Source of the DNA: Carex sylvatica
Lineage: Eukaryota > Streptophyta > Magnoliopsida > Poales > Cyperaceae
Direction: 5' to 3'
Length of the DNA: 64,000 nt
Assembly (NCBI GenBank): GCA_964058845.1
Contig: CAXKVR010000138.1
Location: forward strand, 496,001 to 560,000
This document shows positions 12,165 through 23,025 of the stretch, piece by piece. Every line of letters starts with the position of its first letter. Position 1 is the stretch's first letter. The notes below the pieces were generated by a model, which ran no database searches, was not told the origin of the DNA, and saw nothing but the letters and a program-made list of their open reading frames with translations. The position numbers and the translations under genes were made by a program.

Positions 12165-12172
12165 ATTCAGTG

Positions 12173-12488
12173 TATTCGGATCAACCCAGTCCCAGGTGCC
12201 TGACTCGAGCAAATTACAAACGGACAGCACAGGACCGTTCTTTTAACTTGGGACGACACTCAAAACGTATCCTATAGTTACTATAGGTACCTGATTGATT
12301 CCAGTCCGGCTTGGATTAATCTGGGCCGTCCGTTTGTAATTTTGCCCAAAAGGGTTAGGCCCGTTGCCTTCGCTGCCAAGGCTCAGACATAAGGCCGTCT
12401 TATTCTCGATGCTTCGAATCAGCTTATTGAAAATCGGCCCATAAAGTCCGCTTCTCAATCTTATGTTTTGGGCTTTCTAACGAAATAA
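12173..12488. repeat. Small inverted repeat (possible MITE) in intergenic DNA
   Basis: AAATTACAAACGGAC near 12210 and its complement GTCCGTTTGTAATTT near 12327 bound about 130 bp. No convincing target duplication was found. The open frame on the other strand here shows no domain. Confidence 0.45.
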
Positions 12489-12497
12489 AATATCTAA

Positions 12498-12709
12498 GAG
12501 ATAGGAGTAGGTCCGATGCCCATTGGACCTACTTTTAGGTTCGATGGGCTCTATCACCGTACAATCAGCATTAAGATCTTTGCGCACGGAAATTGATAAA
12601 AACTCACACGGATTTTAATACAGAGTACACGAATCTTGATTCAATTGGATGGTCACAACATCCATCGAACCAAAGTAGGTCCAATGGGCATCGGACCTAC
12701 TCCGACTCC
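12498..12709. mobile_element. Mutator-type MITE in the promoter of the TPR gene
   Basis: The ends carry GGAGTAGGTCCGATGCCCAT and its complement, forming arms of about 45 bp. The terminal bases are GAGATAGGAG and GGAGTCGGAG. A perfect 9-bp target duplication AATATCTAA lies at 12489-12497 and 12710-12718. It ends 211 bp upstream of the start codon of the TPR gene, so it lies in or beside the core promoter. Confidence 0.9.
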
Positions 12710-12920
12710 AATATCTAAACCCCCCAGACCCCCACTGACAACGAGCAACTGAGCATCGCGCATTTTTTAGAATTACCGTCTTCCTACACGCAACCTAGAC
12801 AGTTTTCGGTTCCCCCTGGCTCCCTCTCTCGGAGTCTCCGCTCTCTCTGCTTCCTTTTATATTCATTGCTCCGTTTTCCCTCCTGCCACCGTTGAAGGCA
12901 GTCAAGGCACTACTACTAGC

Positions 12921-13910
12921 ATGGATTCGCTAGGCAGCTCCTCGTTGCACCCGCACCCCTTCTCCTGCTCTCTCCGCCCCATCCCAATTCCCAAGACCTT
13001 CCTTCCAAGAACCCTTCTTACTAAGAAACCCTCGCAAGAACCTTATTTTCTACGCGCCACCTCTCATTCTTCCCCCAAACCGGAACCTTCCAGAGCCCAT
13101 CCTCTCATCTCTCTTATCAAGCCCTTTTCTCTCACCATCGCCACTGCCGCTGCTTCCTTCTCCATTCTCCTCTCCCGTTTTCCGTCTATTACCCCCTCTC
13201 TTGCACTAGCCTCCGTTTCCTCTCCTCCTCCTCCTACCACCTCTGACACCCTGGTCCAACCTGATTCTGACAAAATTGCCTCCTTTCGTGCTGACATAGA
13301 GAGAAAGATCGAACAAGGTGACTTCAGGGGATCAATTAAATCCCTAGACCAACTTATCACGCTCCAACCCGGTAACCCGGATCTCCCTTTGCTGAAAGCC
13401 CATTTACAGTCTCATATGGGTGATGTGAATTCCGCTAAAAGAAGCTTTGAGAGGCTTCTAGAAAAAGATCCCTATTTGGTTGAGGCGTACCACGGTCTGA
13501 TAATGACCTCTTCAAATTCAGAGTCAGCCAATAAAACTGAATTGAGGGAGTTGATGAAAAGGGTTGAGAAAACAATCGAATTGTGCAAAAAAGAAAAGGA
13601 TAGCAAAGAAAAGGTGAGCGATTTCAAATTGCTTTTGGCACAAATCAAGGTAATACTAGGAGAGTATGAGGAGTCTTTGAAGGTTTATGGGGAAATGGAG
13701 AACGAAGATCCGACCGATTTTCGGCCGTACCTTTGCCAAGGGATTGTTTATACCCTATTGAAAAAGAAAGAGGAGGCGGACCAGCAATTTAAGAAGTATA
13801 AGCAGCTCGTACCACAAGGTCACCCCTATGAGAAACTTTTTGACAATATGGTAGCCATGAAGATTTTTGGAGAGATGGAAGAGGCAAAGAAAATTGGTTC
13901 TTTGAATTGA
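12921..13910 (+). CDS. Chloroplast-targeted TPR protein, SLOW GREEN 1-like
   Basis: An intronless gene of 329 residues. Residues 1-60 are rich in Ser, Pro and basic residues with almost no acidic ones, as in a plastid transit peptide. Residues 60-97 are hydrophobic (LTIATAAASFSILLS), a likely membrane anchor or thylakoid-type segment. From about residue 117 helical repeats follow: ADIERKIEQGDFRGSI, LLKAHLQSHMGDVNSAKRSF, LLAQIKVILGEYEESLKVYG and GIVYTLLKKKEEADQQFKKY. Each fits a TPR helix pair. The overall layout matches the plant SLOW GREEN 1 family, which supports chloroplast development; this assignment rests on memory of the family, not a search. A CT-rich leader precedes the ATG, and AAATAAATCC near 14050 could serve as a poly(A) signal. 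Confidence 0.85.
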   Translation: MDSLGSSSLHPHPFSCSLRPIPIPKTFLPRTLLTKKPSQEPYFLRATSHSSPKPEPSRAHPLISLIKPFSLTIATAAASFSILLSRFPSITPSLALASVSSPPPPTTSDTLVQPDSDKIASFRADIERKIEQGDFRGSIKSLDQLITLQPGNPDLPLLKAHLQSHMGDVNSAKRSFERLLEKDPYLVEAYHGLIMTSSNSESANKTELRELMKRVEKTIELCKKEKDSKEKVSDFKLLLAQIKVILGEYEESLKVYGEMENEDPTDFRPYLCQGIVYTLLKKKEEADQQFKKYKQLVPQGHPYEKLFDNMVAMKIFGEMEEAKKIGSLN

Positions 13911-14862
13911 ATCGATATGATGAAGGTTTGATCTTCTTGAAGATTTGGGTTTGTTCTTTTGTTGTTTTCTTCTTTAAAGCTGTTTAGGATTTTAGGTTAG
14001 ATATAGATTTGTATCTTTTGGATTACCACTTATAGCATGTGCTTCCAAGTAAATAAATCCTTGTGGCCAGTCAATTATTTGAATATTACTGGTTTCTGCA
14101 AAGGTTCTATTTTGTTAATCTCAAGATAATCATTACATCTATAATATTTTGTCAAAATATATAATCTTATGTTGTGTGCATGTGTCGGTGAGCTTTTTTG
14201 ATGCAAAACTAAAAGAAAAAATAAACTTTGATTGAACATTGAGAAGTCCCAGAATTTTTCCTCCTAACATGGTGAGCTATCATTTGATCAATGAAAGCAT
14301 ATTGTTCACCAAGATATATAGAGAAAAATAACTGTGGAGTAAGAAAAACTGAAATGTTTAGGTTTTTGCTTCTTCAAAACCATTGGTTTGGAAAGATTTT
14401 GGATAAAATTGTATGTTTGATGCATTCCATTTTCTCCAAGCTTAGCACAGCGGGCTTGGTTTGAATCCTCTAGGATGCTCCATGACATGGGAAACCACTG
14501 AAATCATACGTACAATGCTCGTCAATGCATTGGACTAGACAAGGTAATCTGGTAAATCGTGGTTCAATTTATGTGATTTGGGTTGGAACATTTCGTGTTA
14601 GATGTCTCGCCTATAATAAAATAGGATGGAAACAACCCTAGAAGTACAGAGTGGTATAACAGCTATGAGCAGATTAGAGAAAACACAATAGGAAAGCTGA
14701 GTTCATAGGAATTAGTGGCAGTCTGATGACCAAATTCTGTCCGATGCACGGTTAGAGCCATTCGGTTTGCATTGAGATTTGTGCGGACAGCTTCAAGTAC
14801 AGCTTCAAGATCGTGCGTATCATGAGTGAACGAACCCCCTTCCCCCACCCACCCCACAGTAT
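13911..14862. other. 3' UTR of the TPR gene and intergenic DNA
   Basis: The 3' UTR probably ends near 14080. On the minus strand 14663-14857 a frame reads HDLEAVLEAVRTNLNANRM and has protein-like composition, but no family is recognised. It stops at the hAT-like border just beyond, so it may be an interrupted exon relic. Confidence 0.4.
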
Positions 14863-15936
14863 CAGGGGCTGTTCAGATGTGTAGTTTTATAATGGGCATA
14901 TATGGGTTTTGAGGAAATTGGATTTATAATTCCCATACCTGTTTGGATGCTCGGTTTTTGTCCAATGCATTCCTATAGTTTTTCCTAAACTCTTTCCCAC
15001 ATAATGACATAATGTAAATTGGTGGGAAAATGAAAATTGAGTCCAACTCAATTTTGATTTTCCCAATCGGTGCGCTGCCAATAAGCTTTAATTTTAGATT
15101 GCTTGTTAGACATTTTGTATTATTACAAGCTCGAGTTTGATTATATATTTTTGGTTTTGATGCACTTCTGTTTTCTAGAGTTAATTTTACTCATATCTTG
15201 TCTTTTTACTACTCTTAAATAAGAAGTCTTTTTCAATCTGGATGTATGTCTCCTTTTCTAGTAGGTTGAATTAATTATAAAAAATATTTATATTTGATAA
15301 TATAATAATTAAGAGGAGGGTTTCAATGCCTCTATTTTCAAAAATATTAATAACTCAAAAGTCAAAATAAAATCGTTGGATATGATCTATATCATTTTAT
15401 CTATGCATGTGTAAAAAAATATAACATTTCAATTTTGATTTGATTGTCGTCAAGAGCTTGTAAAAAAAACACACTAATGTGGATAATTTTTAGACGTTGA
15501 TTTTTCAACTTAGTTATTCACATTTAAACAAAATCGAAATGTGATAATTTTTTATGAGCACATAGAGAAAATAACATAAATCACATATAACGATTTTATT
15601 TTAATTTTAAGTTTTTAAAAATGGAGGCATAATGGAGGCATTTGAACCCTCCTCAATAATTAATAAGAAATATTATGTTATTATTTAATTTATTTATTTA
15701 ATTGCATTATTGATCATTTTATTAATAAAGAAAATTGTATATTATCAAACATATTAGAAAGAAAAATAAAATTTCTTACGACTAATACCACTGTACAACC
15801 GAACACTTAATTTAACACATTCTTATAGTAAATCATGTGTGTATCTGTACTTGTGGGTTTTCACTTTTTCAAAAGTGAGTTCTCAATTCCGTCAAATTTC
15901 ATCCCGTGTAATTCCGTGACATTCGAACAGGTCCTC
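14863..15936. mobile_element. Decayed hAT-like element with a nested MITE
   Basis: Left end CAGGGGCTGTTCAGATG matches the complement of the right end (GAGGACCTGTTCGAATG), the usual look of plant hAT termini. No matching 8-bp duplication is visible, so the exact ends are approximate. MITE M2 copy A lies inside it. No transposase coding remains. Confidence 0.55.
15313..15654. mobile_element. Mutator-type MITE, family M2 (copy A)
   Basis: Starts GAGGAGGGTTTCAATGCCTC and ends GCATTTGAACCCTCCTC. A perfect 9-bp target duplication AATAATTAA lies at 15304-15312 and 15655-15663. The interior (AAAATCGTTGGATATGA, GTGATAATTTTTTATG) matches copy B at 22627-23016 closely. Non-coding. Confidence 0.93.
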
Positions 15937-17235
15937 ATGAAAGATTGGAGTTGAAAGAACACTGAACAGAGTGGCGGTTCAAGATCAAAACTGACCGCAA
16001 GAGAGGCATGTGGTGCCTGTAGTGGAGTAGTTCACTCAATGACTCAACTTGGCATTGTCAAGGACAATGTCAGCACCAATTAGAAGCAGGATACCAGGAG
16101 GAATTTCAAAGCATGAGAGTTCTGATGTGGAGAAGAGACATGAGGTGCTATAAGTAAACAATAGTGCTAATGTAGGGATTAGAAGGCAATGCAAATTTCA
16201 AATGATAAAATTAAACTATTGATCGTGTTCAATGCTGCAAACAATCAGTTGAAACTTGAAAGATAGTTGTGCTAAAATTTGTTCAGTACAAAACAAACAT
16301 GTCAAAATCAATTAGTTGTAGTCGACAATAAATATAATGAACAATTAATTATTCATGTAACAATAAACAAGATCAACGGATTTTTTTTTTATCATGTGAA
16401 ATTTAAAAATTCTAATTACTACATCGCATGTCATAAACACAAGTTCTAATTGAAGATCTCGCTTACAATGAGCTTGCTAGCTATTTTTCATGAATATTGT
16501 AAGTGCTTGCTTGCATCCTTTAAAGTAGAGAACTTACAATCGAAACTACCTGCACCACATCTTATTAAGTAAATTGAATGGGTAACAAGCGTAGGAGTAA
16601 TATAAAAGCACCATGCGATCTCTTCAAGAACAATTAACTCCTGAATAAACAACAATCGCAACTAAAAGGTCCTACATTCTTAAATAAGAAATATACATCA
16701 GATACATACAGGAAAGACGAAATAAAATGAAAGAAGAAATTTACAAAATCCTCACTCTACCCTATACTACCCCTACCCCCCTCCTTTTCAAGAGACAAGA
16801 AAAGAAGGAAATTGTTGACGTAATTAAAAAAAAATCACAATGGAATCCAAACCAACCCAAAAAACAATACACAAATGAAAAATAGTGTTGAAGCCAGCAA
16901 CTCCGTATACTCGGCACTAGAAGCACTACATCTTTTGAGCTGCAGATTTCACCAGATGACAGTACTTGACTGTACCCTGGAGATAAAATTTAGTACGAAA
17001 TTCGGGAAAATACAGCATGTACCATAATTACTCGGCCAAATACAGCATTTACACCCAACCAATCTCCCTTTCCCCTTCAAAAAAAGTAAAATGGTCGAGA
17101 AGTATTAACATATTTATAGAGAATGACAGGCATGTACCATAATTTGTATATTTTATTAGAGGTTGGATGAGATTTCTCATTTTGTAGGGGCTGGAGTAAT
17201 AATGCTCCTAAATAAAAATTACATGACGAAGTGCC
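15937..17235. other. Intergenic DNA downstream of the MOS14-like relic
   Basis: No confident gene. On the minus strand near 16984-16930 a splice acceptor is followed by a frame ending KYCHLVKSAAQKM and a stop, which could be a terminal exon of an unknown gene. Two further minus-strand scraps near 16040-16150 look protein-like but are broken. Confidence 0.35.
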
Positions 17236-17239
17236 ACAT

Positions 17240-19812
17240 TTACCCTTTTATTATCAAGGCAACAGTGGTGAAGTTCCAATCTAAGAGCTCCTTGCACTAT
17301 GTCCTGAACATTGCGGTTTCTTCGGCACACATCTGACAGCTCCTTGTTGAAAATAAGTGACTAATTATTATTATAACGGTTAGTTTATGGAGTTGTGTAT
17401 AATAGCTTGTTTAGAAAGTTGTGTATTGTAATAAATAAATTAGGAGATAGAAGTTAGTGGTAGTAGTTGGTAATTGTAATTAATATGCAACGGCTAGTTT
17501 TTGAATTCTTCTATAAATAGAGATACATGTAAAGCTCAACTTAAGATTGCAATAATAAAATTATTTTCTTACATTTATTATCTCTTACAACTTTTAACAT
17601 GGTATCAGAGCAAAAGACTCTGTGACCGAAAAATCAAAAAAGCGCAACAAATTTCAGCAAAAATAAAATGTCTCAAGAAGAAGCAACGAACTTCTTGAAG
17701 CTAACAAATAATTTTCTCAATGGCAAAAATTATGTGTCATGGGCAATGGCAGCATCCAGGCCCTGAGTGGTCGAGAAATGTTAGAATTCATTACGGGTGA
17801 AGAGAAGAAACCAGAAATTGCAAATACAAGCAAGTTAACACCCGAAGAAACAGTGGCAACAAAAAAAATGGAGAACTATGAATGACTGAATTGTCACCTT
17901 ACTACTCTTATTTTAGTATATGTAGATGACAACATAATTATCGAAAATAATTTCGAGCAAATTCAAAACATTAAGAAACAACTCAAGAAAAAATTTGACA
18001 TAAAAGATTTATGATACCTTAAATATTTTTTAGGAATAGAGGTAGTCACTTCGGATAAAGGACTTTTTATTTGTCAAAGAAAATATACACTTGATTTGTT
18101 AAAAGAAACCAGTAAATTAGAATGTAAACTAACCTCTATCCCAATTGACAATAAATGCAAATTAAATAGTGAAGATGGTGAACCTTTAAAAGACATCAAT
18201 CAATTCTAAAGACTTGTAGAAAAATTGATATACCTAACGGTCACACGTCTGGATATTTCTTTTTTGGTAGGTCAAATTAGTAAATTCATGCACTTACCAA
18301 GAACACTACATTTAGAAGTCGTAAATAGAATTTTAAGATTTTTAAAAAATAATCCTGGCAAAGGTATTTGGATGAAAAATAATAATTCTAATGATATATG
18401 TGGCTATTCCGATGCAGATTAGGCCGGAAGCTTTGATAAAAAATCGACAATTGATTTTTGTACATTTGTAGGCGAAAATCTAGTCACATGGAAAAGCAAG
18501 AAACAAAATGTTGTAGCACGATCAAGCACTGAAGTCGAATATCGTGCCATGGCATCAACCACAAGTGAATTAACTTTGATCAAACAACTCCTATTAGACA
18601 TGGAATTTAGAATTCAAGCTCCAATGAAAATGTATTGCGACAACAATTCGGCACGACATATAGCTTATAATCCCGTGTTTCATGAATGCACAAAGCATAT
18701 AGAAGTAGATTGTCACTTTGTTAGAGAAAATATTCAAGAAAAAAAATTAAAACACCATACGTAAAAAGTGAAGATCAACTCGCGGATGTCTTCACTAAAA
18801 GCTTGGATCCGAATCCATTTTCAAAAATTACAAGCAAACTAGGAGTGTTGAGAATAAGTGACTAATTATTATTATAACGGCTAGTTTAGGGAGTTGTGTA
18901 TAACGGCTAGTTTAGAAAGTTGTGTATTGTAATAAATAAATTAGGAGATAGAAGTTAGTGGTAGTAGTTGGTAATTGTAATTAATATGTAACGGCTAATT
19001 TTTTAATTCTTTTATAAATAGAGATACATGTAAAACTTAAATTAAGATTACAATAATAAAATTATTTTCTTACATCTATTCTCTCTTACAAATTTTAACA
19101 CTCCTCGAGTGTGCTTATCAGGTGAGATATGCTGAAGCCTGATGAAGCCTTAGAGAGAGCCGAGAGAAAGCTTGAGCATTCAGCTTCTGTGACAGCTGCT
19201 GGTGGTATCAAAGAAATGCTCTCTTCGGCCCCATTCTATGACTTTTACACGATATGTTCTGGTTAGGGATAGAATAACATACGAAAATGATAATAATAAT
19301 AACCTGGAAGTACTGTCTCTGGAAATATCTTTTTAGCAATCAACAAATGTGGATTCTAGTGACTCAAGTCGATGATTGCCCTCTGTGACTTTAACATAGA
19401 ACAAGTACAAGCATAAACCAGTTAGGTAAGATAAGAAATCCAACCACTTGGGAACCATTTTCATCCAGGTTGAATATAGTTTTTGCATTTTGTTCATGCT
19501 TTATGCATTATGTTGGCTTGTTTAGAAATCATACTCCATGCATCCCAGTACACTACAATACCTCGCCACCTGCAAATCCGGAGGCATGTACACAGAAGGT
19601 ACAACAATCTTAGATAATTTGTATAACATACATCCTCTAGTCGTGATGATGGTAGTGCTACAGTGAGAGCAGCAATAAGAATTCTCGTCAGAGTGGCGCC
19701 TCGCGGAAGAATTACCTTTTTTATAATGCTCATATACTTCTCTCCCTTCAGGTGAGTTTGCCAGATCAACCACGTCAGACAGAAATGACAAGATCGATTT
19801 GCAAGCTTCCCT
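17240..19812 (-). pseudogene. 3' exons of a transportin-SR/MOS14-like gene, split by a copia insertion
   Basis: Read on the minus strand from 19812, the translation gives SFLSDVVDLANSPEGREVY, then after a one-base frame slip ILPRGATLTRILIAAL and ALPSSRLE. Past an intron come LSLTRTYRVKVIEW, AAVTEAE and ISTLEE. On the far side of the copia element it continues LSDVCRRNRNVQDIVQGAL. This order and wording match the C-terminal end of plant importin-13-like transportins (the MOS14/TRN-SR family), which import SR splicing factors. The expected ending after GALRPLELN is lost. The upstream exons are absent, a frameshift is present and the last coding exon is broken, so this is a relic. Confidence 0.8.
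17345..19100 (+). mobile_element. Internally deleted Ty1/copia element with both LTRs
   Basis: Two 255-bp LTRs (17345-17599, 18846-19100; TGTTGA...TTTTAACA) differ at roughly 17 sites. CTCCT flanks both sides as a 5-bp target duplication. The primer binding site TGGTATCAGAGC (17600) fits initiator tRNA-Met. Gag starts MSQEEATNFLKL but after about 90 codons jumps straight to reverse transcriptase at YVDDNIII. Protease, integrase and most of the RT are therefore deleted. The rest of RT and RNase H (SDAD, STEVEYRAMA, CDNNSARHIA) has several stops. It cannot move by itself. Confidence 0.95.
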
Positions 19813-19819
19813 GTCTCAA

Positions 19820-20594
19820 AAAATTCATGGGATCAACTTTTATTCCACTAATGCCCCAACAACGCATAATAATATTCACATAAAAAATTAAGAATCAAAT
19901 AAATTAAACAGGTATTAAATAGAAGAGCATGAATGAAATGAATTGTCTTGACTCTTGAATTCTCTTAATCTTTCTCCATTCCCTCTATCTTTCTATATTC
20001 AAAAACCTTGATAGAAGCTGCCATATGTATAACCAAAGATCGAGACAATAAAGACACTAGTCTAGTTTAGAACAAACCCGACAAAAATACCCTATTGCAA
20101 ACAAATCAAAACAAATTAACAGTATAATGCCAAGACTTCATTCCCTCTCTCACTTCTATGATTTTTCTCTAGACCATTCTCTCTACTTTCCCTCTCTTGT
20201 ATATTGTATTGAACTTGTAACTAAAACCCAATCAATGCCACAATTTTCAAATTTCTCCCCATATTACACAAACCATCCTCATATTCCCCTATATTTCAAG
20301 ATCCACATCCATCCCCTTAGGATCATGACAAGTGGTATCTGAGTTGTTAATTTTTAAAATTCTATATCATCCATCGCGTATACATCACAATTCCATAAAG
20401 TACTTCAAGTGTTGTAATATTTTTTTTTTTATTTCTCCCTCAGGTAGCTGAATCCTTCCAATCCATGCTTTAAATATTTATCTCCGCCGTTGAAGTTTAA
20501 GAGAAGCAGCTAGTTTGCTGGTTATGAAAATTTAACTACATCTCTATTCTTTCATCAGAAGCTGAAAAGGGACATATTCCTAGCATTCGATGGT
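19820..20594. other. Intergenic DNA with a possible LTR scrap
   Basis: AAGTGGTATCTGAG at about 20330 resembles a retrotransposon primer binding site preceded by a CT/AT-rich LTR-like end (GATCATGACA). No partner LTR or coding region follows, so this is only suggestive. Confidence 0.35.
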
Positions 20595-20603
20595 AAATTT
20601 TGA

Positions 20604-22114
20604 GGAGAATTTCCTATCTATCCATGTAAACTTTCAAAATAACAAATTTTTCCATAAAACACCATAATATTCAATATCCCTATCATAATTTAACATTATT
20701 TCTTCTATCTCTTTTAGTTAATTTTAAAATCAAATTGACAAATATATCCTTGTTCTCTTCTTCTCTACTTATCTCCTCACAGAAAATTAATGTCATTTGG
20801 TTAAAAGATACTCTTTCAAATAACTAATTGCTCAAGAGCAAATTTTAACTTCCTCAATTTGATTGCATTTCAGCCATCAATATCCGAGACTCTGTAAAAT
20901 TCATCTCCTCTGAATAGCAATTTCGAATTCGCTGCCCATTTGGAGGTTATAGAGTTTCAATTTTAGTTCTCCTTATGGAGAAGGATAAGAAACAAAACTC
21001 CAAATAAGAAGCTGTAATGAATATTTATTTAAGCATTTATGATCTGACTCCGTTCAATGATTATCCCTATTGGTTTGGTCTTGAAATTTTTCATTCTAGG
21101 ATTGAAGATACATTTATATTTCAAAGCTCTATCTTTACTAACATCTTGAAATTGATTCATATTTCCTCTTTGTTTCAAATGAGAGATCGTATTGCGTTCA
21201 ATGTGATACTTTCTTCTCAGTATTCCAGATTAGGAAAGGACAAAAGTGAAAATCAAAGTAATGTGTATGAAAAAATGAATTATTTTTCCTTGCTAATTTT
21301 CTCAATCCACTGGTATGGGCAAACCAATAAGTCTTCCTACTGGCCTTCTAGTTTACTGAGGAGATAACAACGATTAATGTGTTGAAAGTTATCACTAACA
21401 CTCCTATAAAATTGAATGATGTCAAATGTCGTGTTTATGTCAGGTACTTGGACATTGTGGAGAGAACTGAACAGAAAGTTCTTTTCGGATAAGTGAAAAT
21501 CGGTGATCGTTTTAACTAATGATACAACACACGATGTTTCTCTAAATACAGAGTGCCTAGCATTGGGATCAAAGTATAATAGGGCACGGCGGAGGTTATT
21601 GCTCTCTTTTGGTGGCAATAGAGGTGAATTAGCCTTAGTTTTACTTATTGTTATATTGTGGTTCCTTTTTGTGGTCTTTTTTTCCTTCATTTGATTTGTA
21701 AATAACTCTTTTTTATGTATATCAATTTTGTTGTTGGTGGTATTTTGCCGCCAACCATTAAAAAAACACTCCTATAAAATAAATATACCATGACTACATA
21801 GCTCCAGAGTAAAGCGAACACATATTTTGAAAACACATTGCATAGATCTCATAGCATATAGGCTATTTGCCCAATTTGACTAAGACTCTTTTTATTTTTT
21901 TCAATTATTTAAAAATAATCAGATTTGTTGAATCATTTTGTTCATTCAGAAATTAAAGAAGAAGGGTACACTTGTCAATTTAATTTTAAAATTAACTAAA
22001 AGGAGATAGAAGAAACAATTTTAACTTTTGATGGGATATTAGATATTATGATTTTTATGGGAAAAGTAGCTATATATTTTAAAAGTTTACATGGGCACTG
22101 AGGATATTCTCCCT
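20604..22114. mobile_element. Pack-MULE-like element carrying a host exon
   Basis: Inverted arms of about 170 bp bound the element. Each contains CATGTAAACTTT, TTCTTCTATCTC and TTTTAGTTAATTTTAAAAT in mirrored order. The flanks AAATTTTGA and GAATTTTTA could be a degenerate 9-bp duplication (two mismatches); the outer bases are therefore approximate. It has no transposase and contains a piece of a deSI/PPPDE gene, the usual picture of a gene-capturing Mutator-like element. Confidence 0.65.
21017..21109 (+). pseudogene. Captured deSI-like (PPPDE peptidase) exon fragment
   Basis: The translation reads IYDLTPFNDYPYWFGLEIFH followed by SRIED. This matches the start of plant PPPDE/deSI-like isopeptidases (YDLTPxNxYxYWxGLGIxHSG). 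The catalytic His of the family (GIxHSG) is present but the following Gly is changed, and no continuing domain is found. It lies inside the element at 20604-22114, so it is a captured fragment and not a gene. Confidence 0.65.
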
Positions 22115-22422
22115 GAATTTTTATTGATGGTAGAAAAAAATTGGAAAAGGATTTGAATTTTTTTTTAAAATGAAAAGGAATTCATCTAGTATGACGTTCA
22201 GTTGGAAACTATATCAGATGAAATCCTATGTCAAAAACAAACAAAAAATTTATCCGTGGACGCCGTTCTAGACAGCACCCAGGATACGAAAGTAGGAAAA
22301 AAAAAAAAAAACAAGCACATCCTTCCAAACATCCATTTGCCAAAATATCATTTCAAAACCACTTATTCATTATTATCGCATAACTAAACCTTAATCTTAT
22401 CTCCCGTAGTTGATATTTCCAG

Positions 22423-22551
22423 TGTTTAAGCTGCCAACTGGTCAAAACGACCCTCTGCCTTATCACCTGACATTGTTGCCGCCACTGGTGCTAGCATTTC
22501 TTGGTCCTGAGATATGTTCCAAAGCCTTGGATTTTGTTGGAACTTATTGAG
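22423..22551 (+). pseudogene. Orphan exon of a tryptophan/tyrosine permease-like transporter
   Basis: A splice acceptor (TTTCCAG) is followed by FKLPTGQNDPLPYHLTLLPP, LVLAFLGPEICSKALDFVGT, then TAT TGA and a GGTAAGG donor. The sequence resembles a transmembrane exon of the plant plastid-type tyrosine-specific transport proteins (LPTGQNxPLPYLLTLLPPLVL). An in-frame TGA sits just before the donor. No neighbouring exons were found, so it is a relic or a transposed piece. Confidence 0.6.
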
Positions 22552-22626
22552 GTAAGGGCTGTCAATTACCTGTCACTGCCATATTTTATTGAGAAATGTC
22601 TTCTGTTTTTGTGTTATGTTTTTAAT

Positions 22627-23016
22627 GAGAAAGGTTTAAATGCCTCCATCATGCCTCTATTTTTTAAAACCTTTAATAACTCAATTTAAATTTTAAAATT
22701 CAAAATAAAATCGTTGGATATGAACTACATCATTTTATCTATGCACCTGTAAAAAAATTATGGCATTTCAACTTTGTTTTGGTTATCATCTTGAACTTGT
22801 AAAAATGTATATTAATGTGAATAATTTCTAGACGTTGATTTTTTAACTTATTGATTCACATAAAAGTAAAATCAAAATGTGATAATTTTTTATGGACACA
22901 GAGAGAAAATAACATAGATCACATCTAACGGTTTTATTTTGATGTTTAAATTTTAAAATTTGAGTTATTTAAGTTTTTAAAAATAAAGGCACGATAGAGG
23001 CATTTGAACCCTCCTA
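22627..23016. mobile_element. Mutator-type MITE, family M2 (copy B)
   Basis: Related throughout to copy A at 15313. The right end is CATTTGAACCCTCCTA and the left end GAGAAAGGTTTAAATGCCTC. Flanks GTTTTTAAT and TTTTTTAAT form a 9-bp duplication with one mismatch. It lies downstream of the orphan transporter exon, in what would have been its intron. Non-coding. Confidence 0.88.
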
Positions 23017-23025
23017 TTTTTTAAT

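Noticed and set aside
19900..20345. LTR and primer binding site of another retrotransposon
   Set aside because: Only one end-like sequence and a weak TGGTATCTGAG; no second LTR, target duplication or coding region.
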